64,000 bases of DNA from CAXMMR01 sp965198995 (GTDB lineage Bacteria > Pseudomonadota > Alphaproteobacteria > Acetobacterales > Acetobacteraceae), in the NCBI GenBank assembly GCA_965198995.1, contig CBDAQG010000002.1:2108001-2172000 (forward strand). The letters are read 5' to 3'. How positions within the stretch are numbered: position 1 is the first letter of the stretch; the number at the start of each line of letters is the position of its first letter. This document shows, one piece after another, positions 54,946 to 63,126 of this stretch. The position numbers and the translations under genes were made by a program. The notes under the pieces are model-generated. The model saw nothing but the letters and a program-made list of their open reading frames with translations. It was not told where the DNA came from and made no database searches.

Positions 54946-55746
54946 TTAGTCTCTCAACAACTCGTTAATCGACGTCTTGGCCCGCGTCCGCTCGTCCACC
55001 CGCTTTACGATCACCGCACAGGCCAGCGACACTCCGCCGCTGCTCGGCAGCGCGCCCGGCACCACCACCGAGTACGCCGGCACCCGGCCAACGAAGACCT
55101 CTCCCGTCGCCCGGTCGATGATCTTGGTCGAGGCGCCGAGAAACACCCCCATCGACAGCACCGCCCCCCGCTCCACCCGCACCCCCTCGGCCACCTCCGA
55201 GCGCGCGCCGATAAAACAGTCGTCCTCGATGATCACCGGGTCCGCCTGCAGCGGCTCCAGCACCCCGCCGATCCCGACCCCGCCGCTGATATGCGCGTTC
55301 GCCCCCACCTGCGCGCATGACCCCACCGTCGCCCAGGTATCGATCATCGTCCCCCGCCCCACATACGCGCCCACATTGACGAAGCACGGCATCAGCACGA
55401 CGCCCGGCGCGATGTAGGCCGACCGCCGCACGATCGAGCCCGGCGCGGCGCGAAACCCCGCCTGCACAAAGCGCTCAGCATCCCAGCCACCAAACTTCAT
55501 CGGCACTTTGTCAAAATGCGGCATCGCCCCCATCGGCCGGCTCTCCGCCAGCCGGAACGACAGCAGCACCGCCTTCTTCAGCCACTGATGCACCAGCCAG
55601 CCGTCGCCCTGCGGCTCCGCCACCCGGAACAGCCCCTGGTCCAGCCCCGCCAACGCTTCCTCAACATCAGCCCGCTCGGTCGCCGTCGCACTCGCCAATG
55701 CGTCGCGCCGCTCCCACAGGCCGTCGATCCTGTCTGATATCTTCAT
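54946..55746 (-). CDS. dapD: 2,3,4,5-tetrahydropyridine-2,6-dicarboxylate N-succinyltransferase
   Basis: 266 aa. Succinylates tetrahydrodipicolinate in lysine synthesis. N-terminal helical part, then a left-handed beta-helix of hexapeptide repeats (IVRRSAYIAPGVVLMPCFVN, VGAYVGRGTMIDTWATVGSC, ISGGVGIGGVLEPLQADPV, IIEDDCFIGARSEVAEGV). Slightly shorter than the usual 274. ATG at 55746. A composite repeat separates it from argB. Confidence 0.97.
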   Translation of the reverse strand: MKISDRIDGLWERRDALASATATERADVEEALAGLDQGLFRVAEPQGDGWLVHQWLKKAVLLSFRLAESRPMGAMPHFDKVPMKFGGWDAERFVQAGFRAAPGSIVRRSAYIAPGVVLMPCFVNVGAYVGRGTMIDTWATVGSCAQVGANAHISGGVGIGGVLEPLQADPVIIEDDCFIGARSEVAEGVRVERGAVLSMGVFLGASTKIIDRATGEVFVGRVPAYSVVVPGALPSSGGVSLACAVIVKRVDERTRAKTSINELLRD

Positions 55747-55757
55747 CGAAAATCCTC

Positions 55758-55965
55758 AAGGAAAGGCCAGGAGCTCTGCTCCTGGACCGCGCTGGGGGCG
55801 GCGCGCCCAAACCTGCATCCATGGGAGTCTGGCCGGGCACTTTCTTGCTTGGCGAAGCCATTCACTCCTGCCTTCAGCAGCATCGCGCCCGTCGCAGACA
55901 ACGAATGGTAAATGGATTTCAAAGGCTCCGCCTTTGATGGGTCAAGGGACAAAGCCCCTTGCCTC
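55758..55965. repeat. Composite A/C element, reversed
   Basis: GGCCAGGAGCTCTGCTCCTGG, the reversed C core (TTGCTTGGCGAAGCCATTC), then TGGATTTCAAAGGC..GCCTTTGATG and GTCAAGGGACAAAGCCCCTTG. It fills the gap between argB and dapD. Confidence 0.85.
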
Positions 55966-56864
55966 TACCGCTTGACCAGCGTCCCGGGCCCCGCCTCCGT
56001 GAACAGCTCCAGCAAACACGCATGCGGTATCCGCCCGTCCAGGATCACCGCCGCCTTCGCCCCCTGCTGCACCGCCGAGATGCAGTTCTCCACCTTCGGG
56101 ATCATCCCGCCCGAGATCCAGCCCGCCTTGATCCCCGCCTGCGCCGCCGTAATCGACAGCTCCGGCACCAGCTCGCGCCGCTCGTCCAGCACCCCCGACA
56201 CGTCGGTCAGCATCAGCAGCCGGTTGGCCCCGAGCGCGCCCGCCACCGCGCCCGCCACCGTGTCCGCATTGATGTTGTAGGTCTGCCCGTCCCGCCCCAC
56301 GCCGACCGGCGCGATGACCGGGATCAAGCCCGCCCCGGTCAACGCATGGATCACCCGCACGTCGACGATCTCCGGCTCGCCGACAAACCCCAGATCGAGC
56401 GCCCGCTCAATCTGGCTATCCTCGTCGCGCACCGTGCGCTGCAGCTTGCGCGCCCGGATCAGCCCGCCATCCTTGCCGCAGATGCCGACGGCGAGCGCCC
56501 CTGCCCGGTTGATCAGGTCGGCAACATGCTTGTTGACGCTGCCGGCGAGCACCATCTCGACGACCTCGACCATCGCCGCGTCGGTCACCCGCAGCCCATC
56601 GACGAAGGTCGACTGGATCTTCAGCCGCTCCAGCATGGCATTGATCTGCGGCCCGCCGCCATGCACGATCACCGGGTTCACGCCGACCTGCTTGAGCAGC
56701 GCCACGTCGCGGCCGAACTCCGCCGCCAGCGCGTCGTCGCCCATCGCGTGGCCACCATACTTGATGACGATCGTCGCCCCGGAGTAGCGCCGCAGGAACG
56801 GCAGCGCCTGGGCCAGGATGTTTGCCTGCTCGGCGGCGCGCGCGAGGTGGTCGGGATCGATCAT
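55965..56864 (-). CDS. argB: Acetylglutamate kinase
   Basis: 299 aa amino-acid kinase fold; phosphorylates N-acetylglutamate in arginine synthesis. IVIKYGGHAMGDDALAAEF, NPVIVHGGGPQINAML, INRAGALAVGICGKDG, INADTVAGAVAGAL and LTDVSGVLDE; GGMIPKVENCISAV near the C-terminus. The N-terminal helix of about 25 residues is typical of arginine-inhibitable, hexameric forms. ATG at 56864. Confidence 0.96.
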   Translation of the reverse strand: MIDPDHLARAAEQANILAQALPFLRRYSGATIVIKYGGHAMGDDALAAEFGRDVALLKQVGVNPVIVHGGGPQINAMLERLKIQSTFVDGLRVTDAAMVEVVEMVLAGSVNKHVADLINRAGALAVGICGKDGGLIRARKLQRTVRDEDSQIERALDLGFVGEPEIVDVRVIHALTGAGLIPVIAPVGVGRDGQTYNINADTVAGAVAGALGANRLLMLTDVSGVLDERRELVPELSITAAQAGIKAGWISGGMIPKVENCISAVQQGAKAAVILDGRIPHACLLELFTEAGPGTLVKR

Positions 56865-56905
56865 CAGGGCAGCGTAAGCGGGCCGGCAAGCCAAGGCAAA
56901 GGCGG

Positions 56906-57008
56906 AGCGAAAGCTTCTTTTTTGAAAAAAAGAAGCAAAAAACTTTTGCTCGCGCTGTCGCGCCTCTGAACGGGCATAGGTTTTTGGTTCTTTTTCAAAA
57001 ATGAACCC
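56906..57008. repeat. Family B element, copy 7
   Basis: GCTTCTTTTTTGAAAAAAAG hairpin closed by AAGC, AAAAAACTTTTGCTCGCG, CTGTCGCG, then a slightly diverged right hairpin (GGTTCTTTTTCAAAAATGAA). It lies between engB and argB. Confidence 0.88.
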
Positions 57009-57016
57009 GTCCTTGC

Positions 57017-57688
57017 CTAAACCAAGCTGGCCAACTCTCCCCGCAGCTCCGCCATGCCACTCCCCGTCTCGCTGCTGGTCGCAATCACCTCCGGAAACGC
57101 CGCCGGATGCGTTCGCGCCAGCCCCGCCACCTCACCGAGCTTACTCGCAAGCGCCGCCGGCTTCACCCCGTCCGTCTTGGTCAGCACGAGCTGATACGTC
57201 ACCGCCGCCCGGTCGAGCAGCGCCATCACCGCGGTGTCGCTTTCCTTGATCTCGATGCGCGCGTCGAGCAGCAGCACCACGCGGCGCAGCGTCGGCCGGC
57301 CGCGCAGGAACTCGAACATCAGCCCCTGCCAGTCGCGCTTGATCGCAGCCCCGGCCTGCGCGTAGCCATAGCCCGGCATGTCGACCAGCGTCAGCCGCCT
57401 TTCGCCGAGCTCGAAAAAGTTGAGCTGCCGCGTCCGCCCCGGCGTGTTGGAGGCGCGCGCGAGCGCGCGATGCCCGGTCAGCGCGTTGATCAGCGACGAC
57501 TTGCCGACATTGGATCGCCCGGCAAACGCGACCTCAGGCCCCAGCGGCGCCGGCAACTGATCAAGCCGCTGCGCCGCGTAGAAAAACTTCGCTTCGGCGG
57601 CGAACAACAACCGTCCGGCCTCGAGAAATGCCGCCTGCTCCTCGGCGCTGCGCTCCGCCGGCGCCAGGCTCGCCGGCGCGTCGCTCAC
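57017..57688 (-). CDS. engB: Ribosome biogenesis GTPase EngB (YihA/YsxC)
   Basis: 223 aa. G1 FAGRSNVGKSSLINAL, G2 NTPGRTRQLNFFEL, G3 LVDMPGYGYAQAG, G4 LVLTKTDGV and G5 ATSSETGSG. Needed for 50S assembly. GTG at 57688 overlaps the yidC stop (GTGA). Between yidC and argB in the rpmH-to-dapE block. Confidence 0.95.
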   Translation of the reverse strand: MSDAPASLAPAERSAEEQAAFLEAGRLLFAAEAKFFYAAQRLDQLPAPLGPEVAFAGRSNVGKSSLINALTGHRALARASNTPGRTRQLNFFELGERRLTLVDMPGYGYAQAGAAIKRDWQGLMFEFLRGRPTLRRVVLLLDARIEIKESDTAVMALLDRAAVTYQLVLTKTDGVKPAALASKLGEVAGLARTHPAAFPEVIATSSETGSGMAELRGELASLV

Positions 57689-59445
57689 GTGCGAACGGCT
57701 CTCGTCCGCGTCTTGCCCTCGAGCTTGGTGCCGCGCTGGATCAGCCATTGCTGCAGCACCGTTAGGGTGTTGTTGGTCGACCAGTAGATCACGAGCCCGG
57801 CCGGAAAGCGCGCCAGCATGAAGGTGAAGATGATCGGCATGAACTGAAACAGCCGCGCCTGCGCCGGGTCCGGCGGCGGCGGGTTCATCTTCTGCTGCGC
57901 GAACATCGTGCAGCCCATGATGATCGGCCAGGCGCCCAAATGCAGGAACGGCGACGCCGCCGAGGGGTCGAACGGCAGCAGCCCGAACAGGTTGAACACG
58001 TTGGTCGGGTCCACCACCGATAGGTCATGGATCCAGCCGAAGAACGGCGCATGCCGCATCTCGATGGTGACGAAGATGTCCTTGTAGAGCGAGAAGAACA
58101 CCGGGATCTGGATCAGCATCGGCAGGCACCCCGCCGCCGGGTTTACCTTCTCGTTGCGATAGATCGCCATCATCTCGGTCTGCTGCTTGGCCGGATCATC
58201 CTTATACTGCTCGCGCATCGCCTTGATCTTCGGCCCGAGCAACTTCATTTTGCTCATGCTCTTGTAGGAGCGCGCGGCGAGCGGAAAGAACAACGCCTTG
58301 ACGCCGATCGTAAACACGATGATCGCCACACCGAAATTGCCGAACACGCCGTTGAGCCAATCGAGCGCGTAGAAGATCGGCTTGGTCAGCAGGTAGAACC
58401 AGCCGAAATCCACCGCATGGTCGAAGTTCGGGATGTGCAGGCTCGCCTCATAGTGGTCGAGCAACGTCACCACCTTGGCACCCGCGAAGGCATGCGTGGC
58501 GTAAGAGGCGCTGCCGCCGGCCGGCACCGTCTCGGCGTCGCTCGGCACCGCATCGACCTGGTAGCGATCCGAACCGTTATCGAGGGTGTGGCGGAAGGTG
58601 ATGTTGCTGAGCTTGTCTTGGTCGGGCACCAGCGCGGCGAGCCAGTACTTGTCGGTGATCCCGGCCCAGCCGCCGCTGCTCGCCCCGGTCAGCGACACCC
58701 CGTCGTTCTTCCCCGCCGCCGCCTTCGCCGCCTTGTAGGTCTGCTCCTTGAGCGTGCCGCCGATGACGCCGAGCAGCCCCTCATGCAGGATGTAATAGCC
58801 CGCCACCTGCGGCGTGTAGTCGCGCTTGACCCGCGCATATGGATACAGCCGCACCGGCTGGCCCGTCGCGTTGTGCACCGCCTGGGTGATGCCGAACATG
58901 TACTCGTCATCGACGCTGACCGCGAGCGAGAAGATCAAGCCCCCGCCGTTGTCCCAGCTCAGCGTCACCGGATGCCCCGGCCGCAGCGGCCCGTCCTGGT
59001 GCGCCGTCCACAGCGTGTTGCTGTCGGGCAGCACCGCGGTGGTGCCGGCGGCAGCGACCCAGCCATACTGAATATAGGTCGGCTGCGGATCGCTCGGCGG
59101 CTCCAGCCAGCGCACCAGCGGCGAGGCCTTGTCGACCGTCTCGTGGTAGTCGCGCAGCACCACGTCGTCGAGCCGCGCGCCGACCAGGCTCAGGCTGCCG
59201 GACAGCTTCGGCGCGTCGATCGGCAGCCGCGGCACCTCGCGCGGCGGCGCCACCGACACTGGCTGGGTGCCGGGCGAGGCCACATTGTCGGTCGGCGCCG
59301 GCGTCGCGCCCGAGGGCGTCGTCTGCGTGGTCTGTGCGGCCTGCCGGGCGAGTTGCGCCTGGTTGCGATGCGGCAGCGCGTATTCGAAGCCGATCAGGAT
59401 CGCGATCGAGATGACGATCGCGAGCAGCAGCCGGTTATTGTCCAT
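57685..59445 (-). CDS. yidC: Membrane protein insertase YidC
   Basis: 586 aa. N-terminal TM (LLLAIVISIAILIGFEYAL), large periplasmic domain (60-350) and the conserved five-helix insertase region: GWFYLLTKPIFYALDWLNGV, FFPLAARSYKSMSKMKLLGP, NPAAGCLPMLIQIPVFFSLY, ending FPAGLVIYWSTNNTLTVLQQ. ATG at 59445, 10 bp after yidD. Confidence 0.97.
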   Translation of the reverse strand: MDNNRLLLAIVISIAILIGFEYALPHRNQAQLARQAAQTTQTTPSGATPAPTDNVASPGTQPVSVAPPREVPRLPIDAPKLSGSLSLVGARLDDVVLRDYHETVDKASPLVRWLEPPSDPQPTYIQYGWVAAAGTTAVLPDSNTLWTAHQDGPLRPGHPVTLSWDNGGGLIFSLAVSVDDEYMFGITQAVHNATGQPVRLYPYARVKRDYTPQVAGYYILHEGLLGVIGGTLKEQTYKAAKAAAGKNDGVSLTGASSGGWAGITDKYWLAALVPDQDKLSNITFRHTLDNGSDRYQVDAVPSDAETVPAGGSASYATHAFAGAKVVTLLDHYEASLHIPNFDHAVDFGWFYLLTKPIFYALDWLNGVFGNFGVAIIVFTIGVKALFFPLAARSYKSMSKMKLLGPKIKAMREQYKDDPAKQQTEMMAIYRNEKVNPAAGCLPMLIQIPVFFSLYKDIFVTIEMRHAPFFGWIHDLSVVDPTNVFNLFGLLPFDPSAASPFLHLGAWPIIMGCTMFAQQKMNPPPPDPAQARLFQFMPIIFTFMLARFPAGLVIYWSTNNTLTVLQQWLIQRGTKLEGKTRTRAVRT

Positions 59446-59455
59446 CGCTCGCTCG

Positions 59456-59689
59456 TCAGCCCGCCGTTGCGGCCGGCGGCACCGGGTCGGCGCCGCCGCG
59501 ATTCCAGGGATTGCAGCGCAGCAGCCGCCACAGCGCCAGCCGGCTGCCGGCGATCGCGCCATGCCGCTGCAAGGCAAGGCACGCATAGTCGCTGCACACC
59601 GGCTCGAACCGGCAATTCGGCCCCAGCACCGGCCGCAGCACCCATTGGTAGAGCCGCACGAGCCCGATCAACAAGGTTGCCGCCCTCAC
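59456..59689 (-). CDS. yidD: Membrane protein insertion efficiency factor YidD
   Basis: 77 aa. LVRLYQWVLRPVLGPNCRFE then PVCSDYACLALQRHG with the conserved cysteines, and LLRCNPWNRGGADPVP. GTG at 59689 overlaps the rnpA stop (GTGA). Normal partner in the rnpA-yidD-yidC series. Confidence 0.95.
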   Translation of the reverse strand: MRAATLLIGLVRLYQWVLRPVLGPNCRFEPVCSDYACLALQRHGAIAGSRLALWRLLRCNPWNRGGADPVPPAATAG

Positions 59690-60042
59690 GCGACGCCCAC
59701 CTTGTCCAACGCCCGCGCCAGGTCGCCGATCAGCAGGTCGAACCGCCGGTGCCGCGTGCTGTCTCGCCCGATCAGCACCAGGTCGTGCCCCGCGCAAGGC
59801 CGCTCGGCAAGCAGCAGCCGCGCCGCCGCCCGCAGCCGCCGCTTAGTGCGGTTGCGCACCACCGCGTTGCCCACCTTCTTGGTGACCGTGAAGCCGAGCC
59901 GGGCGCCCGCTTGATCGTCCCGCCGCAGCGCCTGCACCACCACGCCTGATATCGCCGCCTTACGGCCGCTGCCGGCCACCTGGAGGAACTGCTTGCGCTG
60001 CGTCAGGCGCCCCTGCTGGCGGCGCGACGGCGCCATGACCAT
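59686..60042 (-). CDS. rnpA: Ribonuclease P protein component
   Basis: 118 aa. LTQRKQFLQVAGSGRKAAI and the RNR motif KVGNAVVRNRTKRRLRAAAR, which binds the P RNA and tRNA leader. ATG at 60042 or 60036 is equally possible. Starts 4 bases after rpmH. Confidence 0.95.
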   Translation of the reverse strand: MVMAPSRRQQGRLTQRKQFLQVAGSGRKAAISGVVVQALRRDDQAGARLGFTVTKKVGNAVVRNRTKRRLRAAARLLLAERPCAGHDLVLIGRDSTRHRRFDLLIGDLARALDKVGVA

Positions 60043-60046
60043 GCGC

Positions 60047-60181
60047 TCAGGCGGACAGGCGCTTGCGGCCCTTGGCGCGCCTGTTGGCGATAACCTTGCG
60101 GCCGCCGACCGTCGCCATCCGGGCGCGAAAGCCGTGCCGATGCTTGCGGACAAGCTTCGACGGTTGATAGGTGCGCTTCAC
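60047..60181 (-). CDS. rpmH: 50S ribosomal protein L34
   Basis: 44 aa bL34: KRTYQPSKLVRKHRHGFRAR at the start and VIANRRAKGRKRLSA at the end, the full family sequence. GTG start at 60181, with CTGGAG upstream. First gene of the rpmH-rnpA-yidD-yidC-engB run. Confidence 0.97.
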   Translation of the reverse strand: MKRTYQPSKLVRKHRHGFRARMATVGGRKVIANRRAKGRKRLSA

Positions 60182-60259
60182 GGCAAGCTCCAGGGGTCGT
60201 TCACGAACCCGCTCGTGGCGGGTCGGAGGCAAACCGCCTCAATCCATTCGGTCGCGGTC

Positions 60260-60287
60260 TCCTAGCGCTGCCGCCACGCGCCGTCAA
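60260..60287 (-). promoter_or_regulatory. Candidate rpmH promoter
   Basis: Minus strand TTGACG (60287-60282), 16 bases, CTAGGA (60265-60260). A good -35 with a weak -10. The transcript would start about 70 bases before rpmH. The rest of the 280-bp space up to 60461 shows no gene. Confidence 0.35.
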
Positions 60288-60461
60288 TCACGACTGCGCA
60301 ACGCCGCCGCGCGACGCTCGGCAAAATCATCCTGTCATCGGCATGTCTTCACGATTTCTTAGTCAGATTGGGACATAGTGGTGGCAGTTTGTAGTGCGGT
60401 GCAGCATAAGATGGGATCACGGACAACGCCGACGCCCAGGCCAACTTTCGCAGGTGAGACG

Positions 60462-61931
60462 ATGATCCCGACTCCGACATTGCCAGATCCGGAAACTCGC
60501 CAGACCCGCGGCGGCGCCACAATCGTGCCGATCATCCTGTCTGGCGGGTCCGGCACGCGCCTGTGGCCGGTCTCGCGCGAGAGTTTTCCGAAGCAGCTCT
60601 GGCCGCTGATCTCCGAGCGGACGATGATCCAGGAGACGGCGCTGCGGGCCGCCGGCAAGCAGTTCGCCTCGCCGATCGTGGTGTGCAACCACGAGCATCG
60701 CTTCCTGATCGCCGAGCAGATGCGTGAGGCGGGGATGTCGCACGCCCGCATCCTGCTCGAGCCGGTCGGCCGCAACAGCGCGCCGGCGATCGCCGCCGCC
60801 GCCATGCTGGTCGCCCGCGACAATCCGGACGCCGTGCTGTGGCTGATGGCCGCCGACGCCGCCATCACCGACAAGCCGGCGCTCGACGAGGCGCTCGCCT
60901 CCGCCGTCGAGGCGGCGCTGCAGGGCCACGTCGTCACCTTCGGCGTGCGGCCGAACCGGCCCGAGACCGGCTACGGCTACATCGAGATCGGCGAGGTGCT
61001 GCCCGGCGCCCCCGGCGTGCACGAGGTCACCCGCTTCGTCGAGAAGCCCGACATGGCGACCGCGGCGGTGCTCACCGCCTCCGGACGCCACCTGTGGAAC
61101 TCGGGCATGTTCGTCTTCACCGTCGAGACGCTGCTCAGCGAGATGCAAACCTACGCGCCGGACGTGATCGCCGCCGTGCGCAGCGCCGTCGACCTCGCCG
61201 CCGACGACCTCGATTTCACCCGGCTCGACGAAGCCTCGTTCCGCGCCTGTCCGGACATCTCCATCGACTATGCGCTGGCCGAGCGCACCACGCGCGCCGC
61301 CTGCGTCCCGGCCGACCTCGGCTGGTCCGACGTCGGTAGCTGGAATGCCCTGTGGGAGCTCGGCGTCAAGGATGACGGCGGCAACGTCGCGGTCGGCGAC
61401 GTGCTGCTCGAAGGCGCGGAGAACTGCTACGCCCGCAGCGACGGCATGCTGACCGCGGTGGTCGGCCTGCAGGACGTCATCGTCGTCACGACCGAGGACG
61501 CGGTGCTCGCCATGCATCGCGACCGCGCCCAGGACGTGAAAAAGATCGTCGCCCGCCTGCACGCCGCCGGCCGCCACGAGGGCCGCGCCCATAACCGCTG
61601 CTATCGCCCCTGGGGCTTCTACGAGAAGCTGATCCGCGAGGAACGCTTCCAGGTGAAGCGCATCGTCGTGCAGCCCGGCCACAAGCTGTCGCTGCAGAAG
61701 CACTATCACCGCGCCGAGCACTGGGTCATCGTCGCCGGCACCGCACTGGTCACCCGCGACGCCGAGCAGATCATGCTGCGCGAGAACGAGAGCCTCTACA
61801 TGCCACTCGGCTGCGTCCACCGCCTCGAGAACCCAGGCCGCATTCCGCTCACGCTCATTGAAGTGCAGTCAGGATCCTACCTCGGCGAAGACGACATCGT
61901 GCGCTTTGAGGACCATTACGGGCGGGTCTAG
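60462..61931 (+). CDS. Mannose-1-phosphate guanylyltransferase / mannose-6-phosphate isomerase
   Basis: 489 aa bifunctional type II enzyme making GDP-mannose. Nucleotidyltransferase motif ILSGGSGTRLWPVSRESFPK at about 25-44, EPVGRNSAPAIAAAAMLV, FVEKPD, then the C-terminal cupin isomerase (RPWGFYEKLIREERFQVKRI, GHKLSLQKHYHRAEHWVIVA with metal His residues). ATG at 60462 with AGGTGAG upstream. GDP-mannose may feed the exopolysaccharide or LPS. Could be called manC or algA. Confidence 0.95.
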   Translation: MIPTPTLPDPETRQTRGGATIVPIILSGGSGTRLWPVSRESFPKQLWPLISERTMIQETALRAAGKQFASPIVVCNHEHRFLIAEQMREAGMSHARILLEPVGRNSAPAIAAAAMLVARDNPDAVLWLMAADAAITDKPALDEALASAVEAALQGHVVTFGVRPNRPETGYGYIEIGEVLPGAPGVHEVTRFVEKPDMATAAVLTASGRHLWNSGMFVFTVETLLSEMQTYAPDVIAAVRSAVDLAADDLDFTRLDEASFRACPDISIDYALAERTTRAACVPADLGWSDVGSWNALWELGVKDDGGNVAVGDVLLEGAENCYARSDGMLTAVVGLQDVIVVTTEDAVLAMHRDRAQDVKKIVARLHAAGRHEGRAHNRCYRPWGFYEKLIREERFQVKRIVVQPGHKLSLQKHYHRAEHWVIVAGTALVTRDAEQIMLRENESLYMPLGCVHRLENPGRIPLTLIEVQSGSYLGEDDIVRFEDHYGRV

Positions 61932-61933
61932 AT

Positions 61934-62174
61934 AGAAAAGACCAGGGGCTTTGCCCCTGGACCCGATTCAAGGCGAAGCCTTTAAAATCCATTTCTTATT
62001 CGTGTTTCCACGCCGAGTGTGGTGCTCGGAGACGCCGAATGACATGGCTTCGCCAAGCCAGAAAGCGCCCGCCTGGATCCTGACGGATGCGGATCTGGGG
62101 GCGCCGCCCCCCGTCTTGCCAATGCACGCTAGCGCGTAATGGGTCCATGGAGGGAAAGCCCTGGCCTTCCTTCC
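61934..62174. repeat. Composite A/C element, forward
   Basis: ACCAGGGGCTTTGCCCCTGG, CAAGGCGAAGCCTTTAAAAT, linker, C core TGGCTTCGCCAAGCCAGAAA, GGATGCGGATCTGGGGGCGC and GCCAATGCACGC, right end AGGGAAAGCCCTGGCCTT. It ends about 30 bp before the chorismatase-like gene. Confidence 0.85.
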
Positions 62175-62204
62175 CCCGCCCCACCTCTCTACAACACCCC
62201 GACC

Positions 62205-63122
62205 TTGCACATCAGCCTCGCTGAACCCGGCCAAGAGGCCGGCCCGACAACCCTCGGCACCCTCCGCTTTGCCGAGCTTGGCCTGCCCGTGCTCGCCGGG
62301 TCTCGAACCAGCGAGGTCTGGCGGGCCGACAATTCCGTCCGCACCGAGACGCTCGGCACCCTTTCGGTCTCCCACGCCGACGGCCTCGCTGCCGCCACGC
62401 TCCGGCTCGTCGAGGACGGCTCTGACCTGGCGCAACAGGTCCACGACGCCTATGCCGAGCTGCTCGCCGCCACCGCCAGGGTCGGCTGCCGGCATTTGCT
62501 GAAGATCGCCAACTACATGCCGGCGATCACCGCGCCCGACCGCACCGCCGCCGCCAGGCCGCGCCAGCGCTACCACGCCCTCAGCCTTGGCCGCGCCCGC
62601 GCCTTCGCCCAGGCTGGCGTGCCCGTGCCGCCGCCCGCCGCCTGCGCCCTCGGCACGCCCGCCGCCGCCGCGATCACCCTCGCCTGCCTCGCCGCCAACC
62701 GCCCCGGCCAGGCGCTGGAGAACCCGCGCCAGGTCAGCGCCTACCGCTACCCGGACCGCTACGGCCCGCAAAGCCCGAGCTTCTCGCGCGCCATGTTGAC
62801 CCCGCCCGGGCACGGCCATCGTCTGCTGTTGATCTCCGGCACCGCCAGCATCGTCGGCCATGAAAGCCGCCACCCAGGCGACGTCGGCGCGCAATGCGAC
62901 GAGGCGCGCGCCAACCTTCACGCCTTGCTCGAGGCCAGCCGCGCCGCCGGAGCGAGCCCGGTTGAGCCGGCGCTGTCGTTTCGCGCCTACCTGCGCCGCC
63001 CGTCCGACCTGGCGCTGGTGCAGGCCAGGTTCGCCGCCGAGCCGAACGCGCTGTTCCTGCAGGCGGAGGTCTGTCGCGACGAGCTGCTGGTCGAGATCGA
63101 AGCCACCTACGCCACCGCGTGA
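62205..63122 (+). CDS. FkbO/Hyg5-type chorismatase (XanB2-like)
   Basis: About 305 aa. RYHALSLGRARAFAQAG, ENPRQVSAYRYPDRYGPQSP and LLISGTASIVGHESRHPGDV are the signatures of the FkbO/Hyg5/XanB2 family. These enzymes split chorismate into pyruvate plus a dihydroxy-cyclohexadienoate, 3-hydroxybenzoate or 4-hydroxybenzoate. XanB2 feeds ubiquinone, xanthomonadin pigment and a signal molecule. TTG at 62205 is a guess; a start at 62139 would be inside a repeat. No pigment cluster is visible around it. Which product it makes cannot be told here. Confidence 0.82.
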   Translation: MHISLAEPGQEAGPTTLGTLRFAELGLPVLAGSRTSEVWRADNSVRTETLGTLSVSHADGLAAATLRLVEDGSDLAQQVHDAYAELLAATARVGCRHLLKIANYMPAITAPDRTAAARPRQRYHALSLGRARAFAQAGVPVPPPAACALGTPAAAAITLACLAANRPGQALENPRQVSAYRYPDRYGPQSPSFSRAMLTPPGHGHRLLLISGTASIVGHESRHPGDVGAQCDEARANLHALLEASRAAGASPVEPALSFRAYLRRPSDLALVQARFAAEPNALFLQAEVCRDELLVEIEATYATA

Positions 63123-63126
63123 GCGC

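Noticed and set aside
59456..59797. Longer yidD start
   Set aside because: The extra residues come from the rnpA frame; the GTGA overlap at 59689 gives the normal 77-residue protein.
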